The notes: generated by a model from the letters alone, not told the origin. Counted from the first letter of the stretch, positions 1 through 12,818 are shown. The stretch is 64,000 nt of DNA from Tragulus kanchil (GCA_022376925.1 JAIOJX010000025.1:6355141-6419140); one strand, 5' to 3'. A program made the numbers and translations.

Positions 1-112
1 GGACATGAGTTTGACCAAACTCCTGGAAATAGTGAAGGACAGGGAAGCCTATCATGCTGCAGTCCATGGGGGTCACAAAGACTTGGACACAACTGACTGA
101 GCAACTGAACAA
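1..112 (+). mobile_element. Bov-tA/BovA SINE, 3' part, cut by window edge
   Basis: The text around 60-110 (cagtccatgggggtcacaaa, then acaactgactgagcaactga) is the standard 3' half of Bov-tA/BovA elements in sense orientation, moderately diverged. The 5' end is outside the window. Confidence 0.75.
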
Positions 113-382
113 CAATAACTGAAAAATTCTGCCACATTTCCTTATGTATTTATGCTTATTCAGATTCTGGTACCCAGAGTGGGCAAAACCAGGTAAACAA
201 CCCACTCACTCCTCAGTTTTATATAAATTTGCCTGTGTTTGTCCGTGTTACATGAGGATGCAAAAACTAACAAGTCCTTAGTCAACAACAGAAGACAGAG
301 CAGGACAAGCTGCCAGAGACATGTGCTACAGGCAAAGATGCTTAAACAGTCAGGAAAGAAATCAATTCAAGAAATCAATTCA

Positions 383-701
383 GGGCTTCCCTGATGGTCC
401 AGTGGGTAAGGACACCGCCTTGCAGTGCAAGGAGTGCCGGTTCTATCTCTGGCCTGGGAAGATCCCACGTGCCACGGAGTGGCTGGACCGATGTGTCCAG
501 TTACCGAGCCAGAGCTCTGGAGCGCATGCGCCCAGAGTCGGTGCTCTGCGACAACAGAGGCCACTGCAATGGGAGGCCTACACGAGCCAAAGAACAAAGA
601 TGGATGAAAATAGACAAATGAAAGACCAATAGAAGTGGCCCACTCACCCCCCTCCATCCCCACCCCACTTCCCCCCAAAATAAATAAATAAATGGAAAAA
701 A
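383..701 (+). mobile_element. Young CHR-derived SINE, full length
   Basis: About 319 bases: a tRNA-like head with an A box (TGGTCCAGTGG) and B-box region, a body with GGCTGGACCGATGTGTCC and GCGCATGCGC, and a tail of AAATA repeats. It is flanked by an exact 11-bp target-site duplication AAATCAATTCA (372-382 and 702-712), so it is a recent insertion. It belongs to the same family as the elements at 8938, 17553, 22247, 26972, 28685, 40825, 56535 and 58014. The head resembles artiodactyl CHR SINEs; I do not recognise the exact subfamily. Confidence 0.85.
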
Positions 702-712
702 AAATCAATTCA

Positions 713-2229
713 GGCTGCACTCTTCAGGAAGTAATTCAGTCAATAATTTGTCCTTCCCATAAGGAAGATGGCACAGGAAAAGCAAAAACATGTGCTTTTA
801 CTTCCTTCCTTCCCCTGGCAAATAGTTATTCAACCACATGTTTTTACTTTGTCTCTTTTGGGACATAGGCATATACTGATGAAAGGATAAGTATGTTATC
901 TATAATCATGGAAATGCAGAGCTTTTATCAGTTCTTAGGCATTCTTAAGAGGTAACATTTCTCCTATCCGGTTTTGAAAGTCTCTGTGAGATTTCATTCT
1001 CAGAAGACCTTACCATGAGCAAGACCAGAGCCCAATGGGGAGAAGCGTCTTTCCTCTCTTCCACCGAGGCAGGATGGAAGGGAAAGAGGACGTCTAGAAA
1101 CTCAGCCCCGTCAAACTGTCCACTGCAATATTGCTGTCAGACAACTCTCAGTCTCATCTATTCACAAAAATCTGTCCTACCAGTGTTTTCTGGGCCACAT
1201 CTCACACTTCTTAACCTCCAGCCTCCTCCTGTATCTGTTCCTATTCTCTGGGCCTGAGGACAGAGGGATTACAGTCCATATTTACTCATTCCTTTGCAAA
1301 CCCATATCAATTTTTCTCTCCTTACTATTTTCTTCTTCTTTCGCATCAATTTTCCCCATTATTAAAGATAGAACAGCTGTTACATTTTTAGGAAAACCCT
1401 TCTTAATTTATTGTTCCTTCTGTGTCCACCTTCTCTGTTGATCTGAATTTCCCAAACCCTATTTACTTTTTTGACATTGTTAGAAAATATTATTAGTTTT
1501 GTTTAAAGATCTAGCCTATTCTATGGACAGTGTCAGCAATAACTAGAGCTATCTTGTAAAGGCAAATTTGGCATATCAAAGTCACTCAACAAGTAGATAT
1601 TGGATAGATCCATGAATGGATAGGGTAAAAATGTGTGTAGCTTCATCCTCATTGGAAGGAGGAATTCAACTGATGTGATCGTAAGATGGCCAGGTTTGCT
1701 GAGGATAAAAAGGAACAACCTGGGATAGGATAGTCTAAACTGGGGCACTGGCAGCTCTGCCTCTTTAGCACATTCTTTCTGTAAACTCACTAAGAGGGCA
1801 ATATTCAAGTCCCCTTTAGGATCTCTGCATATTACTAGCCAGTATCTCTTAATACTTTGAGAGAGAAATAAACTCAAAGGGTAAATTAAGGCAACATCTA
1901 CAAAACATAACTGCTATTAAAGAAAAATAATAGGCTGAACAATCTATGTAGTCATGCAAAATAAATGGAATGAGGAGATCAAGAATTTAAAACAAAGCAT
2001 CACCACAAACCTTCAAGAAATGTGTAGGAGGATTTTGGTGACATGAAAAGGAAACTAACAGTTGCAATGAAAAATCAAGTGGATGCACTGCATGTGAAAA
2101 ATACAAAATTTGAAATAAAAGTATTGTAAAGCAGAGTGGGTACAAAGCAAGAACAAATTATTGAGCAAGAATATTATACTAAGAAACTCACCCTGAAGGA
2201 AGTTTCTAAAGATGAAAAAAGTCATTTAT
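713..2229. other. Intergenic stretch, nothing recognised
   Basis: AT-rich sequence without a convincing reading frame, splice-site set or recognised repeat. Short open frames here have no family signature. Confidence 0.5.
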
Positions 2230-2545
2230 TGAAACTTCACTGAAACAGAGAATAGAAGTGTAAATTCCACAGGATAAGAATCTCAGATGGAAAAGTAGAG
2301 ATAAATGAAGAGAAGGAACTACTTGAAGAAATAATGCCTGAAACTTTTCAAAAATAAAGATTAGAAACCTTAGACTGAAAGTATTCAAAGAGTACCAAAG
2401 GAAAAAAATACAACTCTGCACACATGGTAGTGAAATTTTATAGGATCAAAGAATGAAGAACTAGTCTTAAAAGATATCAAAGAGAAAGAGGGTGTCTCAG
2501 ACTGATATCGGAATTCAAAACAGCCCCACTGGAATCAGAGAGACA
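2230..2545 (+). mobile_element. Ancient L1-like fragment
   Basis: The stretch with gaactacttgaagaaataat followed by a decayed GCCTGAAAC and aaagatatcaaagagaaaga resembles the ORF1 to spacer region of old mammalian L1 in sense orientation. No open frame survives. The right part is copied again at 3551-3720 by the first tandem duplication. Family assignment is by eye and tentative. Confidence 0.45.
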
Positions 2546-4740
2546 GCACCTTATAAGCTTAGATGGATTGAGGAAATGATCTTAGAACTGACACTGTTTA
2601 TAGCCAGTTAGACCATCACTTAAATATGAGCATGGGACTATCTTATGTTGAGGGACACATGTACCGGGTATCTTGTTTGCCTACTTTGACTCATTCACCC
2701 TGCATCACTCTGCCCTGTGTCTGGATCAAGGGGCTCCTTTGGGATTTCACTGTGTTGGGAAACAGAGGCCACCTGTAGATCAAAGAGAGGTCAGTATATA
2801 ATGTATCATGGAACATTCCATGAGGGCAGCATGGCCTGACTTCGTGCTTCTGCCCAAGGTCATAGCTCCAATTCAGCCACTCTCTCCATGTAGCTTTCTC
2901 CCTCTCTATCTCTGTTTCTTCATTTCCTTTTGCTGCTGCTCCTCTTCCTTGTCTGCCTCCTGCATCTTGTTATCCCTTCAGGCTCAGGGCTGGGAAGAGT
3001 ACCTTGCTTTTAGCACCTGGTTCTGCACTCCTGTTTTTCTGTAACCAGTTCACTCCTTTGTGAATCGTCCCTTTGCTAATCTCACCTTAAAATACTTGGT
3101 TTGAATGTGCCATCTTGTCTCCAAACAGCACTCTGAATGATAAGTGTATCTCATGAGATTTGCCATACAAACATGCTTTGAGAATATTTTTGCAGAAAGT
3201 TTTGCAAAGGCTCTTATTAAATATATGAGAAATAAGAATGAGTAAATTATCTATTTTTAGTCTCAACAATCTATTTTTTAATTTCCCAGGGTTTCATTAA
3301 TCCAATTGTTCCTTTCTGTAGCATGCTTGTTTTTTGTTTTATAAGAGCAATATCTTCTTAAACCTCTATGAGAAAAAAAAAAACCTCTATGATAATAGTA
3401 ATTAGATTTATCTCTGAGTTCTCTTTTGTTGCCTTGTATTTGTTTAATTATTCTAGACTTAGTTTTCTCTTAATTTACTTCTTTCACTTTTTTTTCTAAA
3501 ATATCCAACAATCCTTAATCAAGAACTTGTTCAGTCAACATGGGCTGATGGACTGAAAGAATTCAAAGAGTACCAAAGGAAAAAAATACAACTCTGCACA
3601 CATGGTAGTGAAATTTTATAGGATCAAAGAATGAAGAACTAGTCTTAAAAGATATCAAAGAGAAAGAGGGTGTCTCAGACTGATATCGGAATTCAAAACA
3701 GTCCCACTGGAATCAGAGAGACAGCACCTTATAAGCTTAGATGGATTGAGGAAATGATCTTAGAACTGACACTGTTTATAGCCAGTTAGACCATCACTTA
3801 AATATGAGCATGGGACTATCTTATGTTGAGGGACACATGTACCGGGTATCTTGTTTGCCTACTTTGACTCATTCACCCTGCATCACTCTGCCCTGTGTCT
3901 GGATCAAGGGGCTCCTTTGGGATTTCACTGTGTTGGGAAACAGAGGCCACCTGTAGATCAAAGAGAGGTCAGTATATAATGTATCATGGAACATTCCATG
4001 AGGGCAGCATGGCCTGACTTCGTGCTTCTGCCCAAGGTCATAGCTCCAATTCAGCCACTCTCTCCATGTAGCTTTCTCCCTCTCTATCTCTGTTTCTTCA
4101 TTTCCTTTTGCTGCTGCTCCTCTTCCTTGTCTGCCTCCTGCATCTTGTTATCCCTTCAGGCTCAGGGCTGGGAAGAGTACCTTGCTTTTAGCACCTGGTT
4201 CTGCACTCCTGTTTTTCTGTAACCAGTTCACTCCTTTGTGAATCGTCCCTTTGCTAATCTCACCTTAAAATACTTGGTTTGAATGTGCCATCTTGTCTCC
4301 AAACAGCACTCTGAATGATAAGTGTATCTCATGAGATTTGCCATACAAACATGCTTTGAGAATATTTTTGCAGAAAGTTTTGCAAAGGCTCTTATTAAAT
4401 ATATGAGAAATAAGAATGAGTAAATTATCTATTTTTAGTCTCAACAATCTATTTTTTAATTTCCCAGGGTTTCATTAATCCAATTGTTCCTTTCTGTAGC
4501 ATGCTTGTTTTTTGTTTTATAAGAGCAATATCTTCTTAAACCTCTATGAGAAAAAAAAAAACCTCTATGATAATAGTAATTAGATTTATCTCTGAGTTCT
4601 CTTTTGTTGCCTTGTATTTGTTTAATTATTCTAGACTTAGTTTTCTCTTAATTTACTTCTTTCACTTTTTTTTCTAAAATATCCAACAATCCTTTAAGAA
4701 TGCAGAAATGTGAACTAATTAAGAGTTCAGTCAACATGGG
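2373..4740. repeat. Tandem duplication 1, offset 1178 bp
   Basis: Copy 1 is 2373-3550 and copy 2 is 3551 to about 4740; they are almost identical across about 1.15 kb. Near its right end (about 3513-3550) copy 1 is a shortened, error-like version of what copy 2 reads at 4690-4740, after which the sequence jumps back to 2373. The block holds no gene. Copy 2 overlaps the next duplication, so part of it occurs three times. Confidence 0.95.
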
Positions 4741-4861
4741 CTGATGGTCACTGGGTATGGACTTGGTCACCACACTTGGGCACTCTAGCATTCCAGGATA
4801 TTGCAGTTTCTGTCAATATTCACAAATGTTGGGATTCTTCTCTAATTTCTCTCAAGAGGAA

Positions 4862-4895
<34 letters not shown>

Positions 4896-6565
4896 TTGGA
4901 GGGAGGATGTGTTGAGGCCTGAGGGATAATTACTTTCCTGATGCCCATTCTGTCCATGGTGAGTGCTGGAGTGGATTGGGGTGGCTAACTGTTCTGTAGA
5001 CAAACCATCAATGAATTCTGCCCTCTTCACCCATCTCTTACTATCACTATCCAATGTAGATACTATTCTGCCCTCTTCACCCATCTCTTACTATCACTAT
5101 CCAATGTAGATACTATCTAAAAGTTTCAGAGTCTCTAGGATTTTTCTGAACAGATTAATTCTCTCTTGCCCCTGTGGTCTTCTCTAGGTGTATTGTAATC
5201 TTTGACTTCCATTGTTTTTCTTCATAGTTTAGTTGTTGATTCAAGCATTTGTTTGATGTGCAGCAAGCCAAATTTTGAGATGTTGAGGTTTGCAGCAGTG
5301 CATACATGTGTGCTCCATTGATTCAATTGTATCTGACACTTTGCGACCTTAATGGACTGTAGCCCGCCAGGCTCCTCTATCCACGGGATTCCCCAGGCAT
5401 GAATACTGGAGGGCGTTGCCATGCCCTTCTCCAGGGGACCTTCCAGACCAAGGGATTTAGCAAGAGTTTCCTTGCATGGAACCCTCCTGAGGTTTATGCA
5501 AAATTATCTATTTTTAGTCTCAACAATCTATTTTTTAATTTCCCAGGGTTTCATTAATCCAATTGTTCCTTTCTGTAGCATGCTTGTTTTTTGTTTTATA
5601 AGAGCAATATCTTCTTAAACCTCTATGAGAAAAAAAAAAACCTCTATGATAATAGTAATTAGATTTATCTCTGAGTTCTCTTTTGTTGCCTTGTATTTGT
5701 TTAATTATTCTAGACTTAGTTTTCTCTTAATTTACTTCTTTCACTTTTTTTTCTAAAATATCCAACAATCCTTTAAGAATGCAGAAATGTGAACTAATTA
5801 AGAGTTCAGTCAACATGGGCTGATGGTCACTGGGTATGGACTTGGTCACCACACTTGGGCACTCTAGCATTCCAGGATATTGCAGTTTCTGTCAATATTC
5901 ACAAATGTTGGGATTCTTCTCTAATTTCTCTCAAGAGGAAACCTGTGTGTGTGTGTGTGTGTGTGTGTGTATTTGGAGGGAGGATGTGTTGAGGCCTGAG
6001 GGATAATTACTTTCCTGATGCCCATTCTGTCCATGGTGAGTGCTGGAGTGGATTGGGGTGGCTAACTGTTCTGTAGACAAACCATCAATGAATTCTGCCC
6101 TCTTCACCCATCTCTTACTATCACTATCCAATGTAGATACTATTCTGCCCTCTTCACCCATCTCTTACTATCACTATCCAATGTAGATACTATCTAAAAG
6201 TTTCAGAGTCTCTAGGATTTTTCTGAACAGATTAATTCTCTCTTGCCCCTGTGGTCTTCTCTAGGTGTATTGTAATCTTTGACTTCCATTGTTTTTCTTC
6301 ATAGTTTAGTTGTTGATTCAAGCATTTGTTTGATGTGCAGCAAGCCAAATTTTGAGATGTTGAGGTTTGCAGCAGTGCATACATGTGTGCTCCATTGATT
6401 CAATTGTATCTGACACTTTGCGACCTTAATGGACTGTAGCCCGCCAGGCTCCTCTATCCACGGGATTCCCCAGGCATGAATACTGGAGGGCGTTGCCATG
6501 CCCTTCTCCAGGGGACCTTCCAGACCAAGGGATTTAGCAAGAGTTTCCTGCATCTCCTGCACTGC
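4422..6565. repeat. Tandem duplication 2, offset 1079 bp
   Basis: Copy 1 is 4422 to about 5490 and copy 2 about 5501-6565. They differ by one TG unit in a dinucleotide run. Copy 1 ends in a garbled form of the BovA element that is complete in copy 2 (6390-6600). A 56-base motif inside (5020-5060 and 5064-5115) is itself locally repeated in both copies. Confidence 0.95.
4866..4893. repeat. (TG)14 microsatellite, copied at 5944-5970 with 13 units
   Basis: Uninterrupted TG dinucleotide run; the second duplication copy is one unit shorter. Confidence 0.9.
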
Positions 6566-6602
6566 AGGCAGATTCTTTACCTCTGAGCTGTCGGGGAAGC
6601 CT
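6390..6602 (-). mobile_element. BovA/Bov-tA SINE, with truncated copy at about 5311-5480
   Basis: Antisense BovA signature (ggactgtagcccgccaggct, gaatactggagggcgttgcc) ending in the reversed SINE head GGGGAAGCC at 6600. The 5311-5480 copy lacks the head because it ends at a duplication junction. Confidence 0.85.
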
Positions 6603-6966
6603 GAGGTTTGCCACAAAGAGAGGGTTTACACACAAAGCAGCTAAGTGAGGAAGAAAACAAATCTCAAATCTAACTCCTTTAAGGTGAGGGGCTCAGGATA
6701 TTCACTGGATAAAGGTGAGGTGGGGGAGTGTGGGGAAAACTGACTGGAAACAGGAAATAATCTTCCTTCTCTTGAGATAATCTTCCTTCTCTGTAGGAGC
6801 AATTAAGCTAAATGCCCTCCATGGGTTGCATGTTCAGCAAAATGGTGGAGTTAGGTGGAGTTTTGCACTCTCTGATGTTTAAAGGTCACCAAGGACATTC
6901 AGACATGCCCAGATAGAGCATTGGTGGCTGTAATCAATCTTAACTGGCTGGAGCTCAAACTAGACA

Positions 6967-9190
6967 CAGGTAACTCCAAGTCCCTGGATAACAACTCAGG
7001 CAAACATCTTACTGTTTTGGCTAGGTGAGACTTGGAGGATATGCAAGTTTCATAAAAACAATGAAAGCAAGCTTGATCAGGGAAGGCAGGTTTCAGTTTA
7101 TTATTAATTAAGCAAGTTGCAGTAATGGATCTAATTAATGACTACCCTCAGTTTTAACATGATGCTATTCATAATCAAGAGCTGACTTTTGTTTTCAAGA
7201 ACCGTATTGAAATATTCCCATGCACTGTGACTACCCTTTTTCTTTATTGTTGTAGATTTATAAACTTTGTTTTCCTTCACTGTCATCCTGGGTAGGATCT
7301 TGGGAGGAAAAAAAATAGATATGTTTACACAGGCTTCTATCTGAAGAAATTATTCCTTAATAATTATTTAAACCACTCTTGTTGGTGGAGTTGAGAGTCT
7401 GTCACACTGAAATGCCTACTCCCTACAGAGAAGAGGCCTAAGTTGAAGGTTTCTTGGATGCTCTTCCTCGTCAGCTCCCAGTTTTAAAAGTGCCTTTTCC
7501 AATTCAATGAAAGGTAATTTTAAAAAGCAGTTTATTTGTATCTATTTTCTTGGTTTCACTGAGTTATCAGCTTTGTAAGCATGTTGGTCATCAAGGAATC
7601 TGGCATAGAGACCAGAAGCCAAAGGAGTCAGAACAGTAGCATTTACTCCTGTCGTCTTATGGGATGCTATATTCAAACAGCAACATTCTGATATTATTTT
7701 ATCTCATTTCTTTCTGATTTTTTATTTTATAGAGAACTCTGGGTCTCAGTTCTGATAAACAAACATTTTGGTGAGCAAGAGGAAAAGGAATTTGAGATCT
7801 AAGCCAGTAAAGTTCTCTCTGTTTTTAAAGGTTAGGTTCAGGGCTTCCCTGGTGGCCCAGTGGGTAAGGACACCGCCTTGCAATGCAAGGAGAGCCGATT
7901 CGATCCCTGGCCTGGGAAGATCCCATGTGCCGTGAAGCAGCTGGACCGATGTGTCTGACTACTAAGCCCGAGCTCCGGAGCATGTGTGCCCAGAGCTGAT
8001 GCTCTGCAATGAGAGAGACCACCGCGATGGGAGGCCCACACAGGACAAAGAACAAAGATAAAGAAATGCAATAGAAGCAAAGGTAACTGCCAAAAGGCAA
8101 ACATCTTACTGTTTTGGCTAGGTGAGACTTGGAGGATATGCAAGTTTCATAAAACAATGAAAGCAAGCTTGATCAGGAAGGCAGGTTTCAGTTTATTATT
8201 AATTAAGCAAGTTGCAGTAATGGATCTAATTAATGACTACCCTCAGTTTTAACATGATGCTATTCATAATCAAGAGCTGACTTTTGTTTTCAAGAACCGT
8301 ATTGAAATATTCCCATGCACTGTGACTACCCTTTTTCTTTATTGTTGTAGATTTATAAACTTTGTTTTCCTTCACTGTCATCCTGGGTAGGATCTTGGGA
8401 GGAAAAAAAATAGATATGTTTACACAGGCTTCTATCTGAAGAAATTATTCCTTAATAATTATTTAAACCACTCTTGTTGGTGGAGTTGAGAGTCTGTCAC
8501 ACTGAAATGCCTACTCCCTACAGAGAAGAGGCCTAAGTTGAAGGTTTCTTGGATGCTCTTCCTCGTCAGCTCCCAGTTTTAAAAGTGCCTTTTCCAATTC
8601 AATGAAAGGAAATTTTTAAAAAAGCAGTTTATTTGTATCTATTTTCTTGGTTTCACTGAGTTATCAGCTTTGTAAGCATGTTGGTCGTCAAGGAATCTGG
8701 CATAGAGACCAGAAGCCAAAGGAGTCAGAACAGTAGCATTTACTCCTGTCGTCTTATGGGATGCTATATTCAAACAGCAACATTCTGATATTATTTTATC
8801 TCATTTCTTTCTGATTTTTTATTTTATAGAGAACTCTGGGTCTCAGTTCTGATAAACAAACATTTTGGTGAGCAAGAGGAAAAGGAATTTGAGATCTAAG
8901 CCAGTAAAGTTCTCTCTGTTTTTAAAGGTTAGGTTCAGGGCTTCCCTGGTGGCCCAGTGGGTAAGGACACCGCCTTGCAATGCAAGGAGAGCCGATTCGA
9001 TCCCTGGCCTGGGAAGATCCCATGTGCCGTGAAGCAGCTGGACCGATGTGTCTGACTACTAAGCCCGAGCTCCGGAGCATGTGTGCCCAGAGCTGATGCT
9101 CTGCAATGAGAGAGACCACCGCGATGGGAGGCCCACACAGGACAAAGAACAAAGATAAATAAATGAAAGATCAATAGAAGCGGCCAAAAG
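6967..9190. repeat. Tandem duplication 3, offset 1097 bp
   Basis: Copy 1 is about 6967-8070 and copy 2 about 8080-9190. Small indels separate them, for example ggtaattttaaaaagc against ggaaatttttaaaaaagc. The junction at 8060-8098 cuts the SINE tail of copy 1 and re-enters the unique sequence in a shortened form. Confidence 0.95.
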
Positions 9191-9203
9191 AAAGAAAAAA
9201 AAA
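8938..9203 (+). mobile_element. Young CHR-derived SINE, with truncated duplicate at 7841-8070
   Basis: Same family as 383-701, flanked by GTTAGGTTCA (8928-8937) and GTTAGATTCA (9204-9213), a 9/10 target-site duplication. The NRF1-like palindrome is decayed to GCATGTGTGC. The earlier copy lacks the tail because of the duplication junction. Confidence 0.85.
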
Positions 9204-9213
9204 GTTAGATTCA

Positions 9214-9594
9214 ACTGATTTTTACGACTCTTTCCCCCGGTTCTCTCATTTGACAGTCAACTCTTTTCAGCCTCATCTGATTCAGAATAGAAATGCTTTT
9301 CCTGATCCTGAAATGAAAAGAAGGTGTCTAGGTCTGACACAGTAGGAGCTCCAAAAATATTTGTCGAGTCATTTCTCTGGTGGTGAACAACATGTTGCCA
9401 CTCTTTAGTAGGAGTTTATTTATTTGTTTCAACATTTCAAGGGCTCCTGCATTCCCATCAAAATATATAAATACTACATGTGAAAAGTAGCTAAACTTCT
9501 TTTCTAGAAGAAAAGAAGAGAAAAGAAACTTCTTCTCTAGAGAGAACAGACATACAGACACTGATAGGAAGGTAGGGGTGGATAAAACAGGCGA
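9214..9594. other. Intergenic stretch, nothing recognised
   Basis: Unique AT-rich sequence with local purine-rich repeats of aagaaaagaa type near 9500-9545; no gene or repeat family recognised. Confidence 0.5.
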
Positions 9595-9795
9595 TTTGAA
9601 TTGACATATATACACTACTATGTGTAAAATAGACAACTACTGAAAACTTACTGTATAGCACAGGGGACTTTACTGAGTGCTCTGTGATGACCTAAATGGG
9701 AAGGAAATCCGAAAAAAGAGGGACTACATGTATACATGTAGCTGATTCACTTTGCTGTACAACAGAAACTAACACAGCATTGTAAAGTAACCATA
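9595..9795 (+). mobile_element. Artiodactyl L1 3' end fragment
   Basis: The phrases agctgattcactttgctgta and cagaaactaacacagcattg are the hallmark of the 3' UTR of ruminant and artiodactyl L1 elements. No reading frame is present. The right part recurs at 10728-10880 by duplication 4. Confidence 0.75.
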
Positions 9796-11792
9796 TGATA
9801 ATCCTTTGTTTTCCCTTTGAAAACTTCCTCATTGTTACCAGAGATAGAAAAGAACATTTTATAATGATTAAATAGCCAATCATAAAGATATAAGAATCCT
9901 AAATGTCCGCGTACCTGACAGTATAGCCTTAAGAGATTAGCAAAAGCTGGCTGATGTAAAAGAGGAAATAGACAAACAAAAAACTGAATTTGACACTGAA
10001 GCAATAGTGGTAGAATTTGACACATATCTCTCAGTAACTGATATGGTAACAAACAGGAGACCATCCATGTGTACTAAGGAAGAGATATTGGTACAGGATT
10101 GTTGAAGGGTACGAAGAGGTGTGCCTCCTTCTTGTGCCCTCTAACTGGACCTGCTCTAACTGATCTTGGATGTATGACTTTCCTTTTATTATGATTTGTC
10201 TATGGGACTGCCCAATCTATGACTTAGTGGATGTGGCAGTGCCCAGTGCATGATAGACAGTTTCAGTCATGTGGTGACTGGGCAGTATGCTACTTGGTCT
10301 GGAGCTACATTTTGATGGTGAATAGATGACAGAGGCTCCCTCCAGAAATCCAAGGGTGTGTACAGCAACTCTTTAATTCCAGTTTTCTAGGGCTCCACAT
10401 GACATCTCTATCTAACACAGATACTTTTCTCTGGGATTTTATGGGGCATACGATCCAGGTGACCAAATTTCTTATACTGAAACCTAGCCTATTGAATCTT
10501 CTAGATCATCTGGTCCAAATGACAGGCCTGCTTGGATGTAACCTAGATTGGTTGCGGAGCCCATTTTCGATATAGGACCCACCTAAAATTAGCAGTCTAC
10601 TATTTGCCAATAAATGGGTCAAAACAATATTCACTAGAGGAGAATATAATGCCTCCAAAACGTAAGAGATCTATTAAGTACTGTAGTTCTTTGTTAGTGG
10701 TAGGAATATAATTGCCTCCCAAAATCAGAAAACTTACTGATAGCACAGGGGACTTTACTGAGTGCTCTGTGATGACCTAAATGGGAAGGAAATCCGAAAA
10801 AAGAGGGACTACATGTATACATGTAGCTGATTCACTTTGCTGTACAACAGAAACTAACACAGCATTGTAAAGTAACCATATGATAATCCTTTGTTTTCCC
10901 TTTGAAAACTTCCTCATTGTTACCAGAGATAGAAAAGAACATTTTATAATGATTAAATAGCCAATCATAAAGATATAAGAATCCTAAATGTCCGCGTACC
11001 TGACAGTATAGCCTTAAGAGATTAGCAAAAGCTGGCTGATGTAAAAGAGGAAATAGACAAACAAAAAGCTGAATTTGACACTGAAGCCACAGTGGTAGAA
11101 TTTGACACATATCTCTCAGTAACTGATATGGTAACAAACAGGAGACCATCCATGTGTACTAAGGAAGAGATATTGGTACAGGATTGTTGAAGGGTACGAA
11201 GAGGTGTGCCTCCTTCTTGTGCCCTCTAACTGGACCTGCTCTAACTGATCTTGGATGTATGACTTTCCTTTTATTATGATTTGTCTATGGGACTGCCCAA
11301 TCTATGACTTAGTGGATGTGGCAGTGCCCAGTGCATGATAGACAGTTTCAGTCATGTGGTGACTGGGCAGTATGCTACTTGGTCTGGAGCTACATTTTGA
11401 TGGTGAATAGATGACAGAGGCTCCCTCCAGAAATCCAAGGGTGTGTACAGCAACTCTTTAATTCCAGTTTTCTAGGGCTCCACATGACATCTCTATCTAA
11501 CACAGATACTTTTCTCTGGGATTTTATGGGGCATACGATCCAGGTGACCAAATTTCTTATACTGAAACCTAGCCTATTGAATCTTCTAGATCATCTGGTC
11601 CAAATGACAGGCCTGCTTGGATGTAACCTAGATTGGTTGCGGAGCCCATTTTCGATATAGGACCCACCTAAAATTAGCAGTCTACTATTTGCCAATAAAT
11701 GGGTCAAAACAATATTCACTAGAGGAGAATATAATGCCTCCAAAACGTAAAAGAGATCTATTAAGTACTGTAGTTCTTTGTTAGTGGTAGGA
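9642..11792. repeat. Tandem duplication 4, offset 1085 bp
   Basis: Copy 1 is 9642 to about 10705, copy 2 about 10728-11792, with very few differences. About 20 bases of junction sequence (10706-10727) match neither copy cleanly. The block includes the L1 3' end and about 900 bases of unassigned sequence whose reverse strand could be a decayed retroviral-like internal region, but I cannot confirm that. Confidence 0.95.
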
Positions 11793-11854
11793 CATTCATG
11801 GTACAAAAACCCATAAGTCACTTTGAAAGCTCTGTTCTGAAAATTCCCAGAACA

Positions 11855-12070
11855 TCATGTGTGCTAAGTTGCTTCAGTCGTGTGCAACTCTGTAATCCTA
11901 TGAACCATAGCCCAGCTCCTCCATCAATGGGGTTTTCCAAACAAGAATACTGGAGTGGCTTGCCTTGCCCTTCTCCCGGGGATCTTCCCAACCCAGGGAT
12001 TGAACCCGTGCCTCTTATGTCTCCTGCATTGGCAGGCAGGTTTTTACCACTAGTACCACCTAGGAAGCCT
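11855..12070 (-). mobile_element. BovA/Bov-tA SINE
   Basis: Antisense element running from gtgtgctaagttgcttcagt to the reversed head cctaggaagcc. Possible short target-site duplication CCCAGAA on both sides. Confidence 0.85.
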
Positions 12071-12552
12071 CCCAGAATGTGAGAGTGCCACCTCACCAAT
12101 GTGGCAGCTGCTAAATCTTATAAAGTTTTATTACTACTATTTCCCTCTCTGGAGCACATGTGATTATGAAAGCAGAGTCCTTGCCAATTTTTTTCTGCTT
12201 ACCAGAGCTAAGTAATGTGATAAATGGAAGGGGCCAAAATGATCTTCTAAGGAATATTCAGACTGTTCATGTCCCATTAGACTATACTGTGAAGAAATAG
12301 GAAAATTAACATGATCCTGGTTAGCAGTGGAATGTACACTGTCGTCTACCTCACATGAATGTAAACTGCTGCTGATTCTCCTTTTAAGTGGGCACTGGAA
12401 ACAGTGCATTTTGCTGATCCACAGCTGCATGAAGTGGACCAGATGCTAAAATAGTCTGCTAGGATACTGCATCCAACACAACAACAGCACTTGAAATTAT
12501 GACCTAGTTTGTGTTAGTCCAGTGTCATTCATTAAGATCTGACTAGCTTTGG

Positions 12553-12818
12553 AGGGCTTTCCTGGTGTTTCACTGGTTAAGAATCCTCCTGCCAGTGCAA
12601 GGGACATGGGTTCAATCCCTGATTCGGGAAGTTTCCACATACTACAGAGCAACTATATCCATGTGCCTCAACTACTGAGCCTGTGCACCCTAGAACCTGT
12701 GCTCTGCAACAAGAGAAGCCCAAGCACTGCAGTTAGGGAAGAGGCCCTGCTCACAGCAACTAGAGAAAGCTCATGGGCAGCAAAGAAGACCCAGTACAAC
12801 CCAAAATAAATTAATTAG
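12553..12818 (+). mobile_element. Older CHR-type SINE (duplicate at 13641-13906)
   Basis: Head (GGGCTTTCCTGGTGTTTCAC) plus actactgagcctgtgcaccc, ctctgcaacaagagaagccc and a caaagaagaccca tail: the CHR-1-like arrangement shared by ruminants and whales. Clearly more diverged than the young SINEs of this window. Confidence 0.8.

Noticed and set aside
2808..4222. Duplicated 78-codon frame that might suggest a conserved small gene pair
   Set aside because: The pair exists only because of the 1178-bp duplication; low-complexity serine/leucine/cysteine content and no homology signal.
4866..5970. Arrays of repeats that might be CRISPR-like
   Set aside because: These are TG microsatellites and a long tandem duplication in a mammalian genome; there is no short repeat-spacer pattern.
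9747..11821. Possible decayed retroviral-like region on the minus strand
   Set aside because: A few phrases look like an ERVL-type internal region, but frames are broken and I could not support a family, so no element was called.
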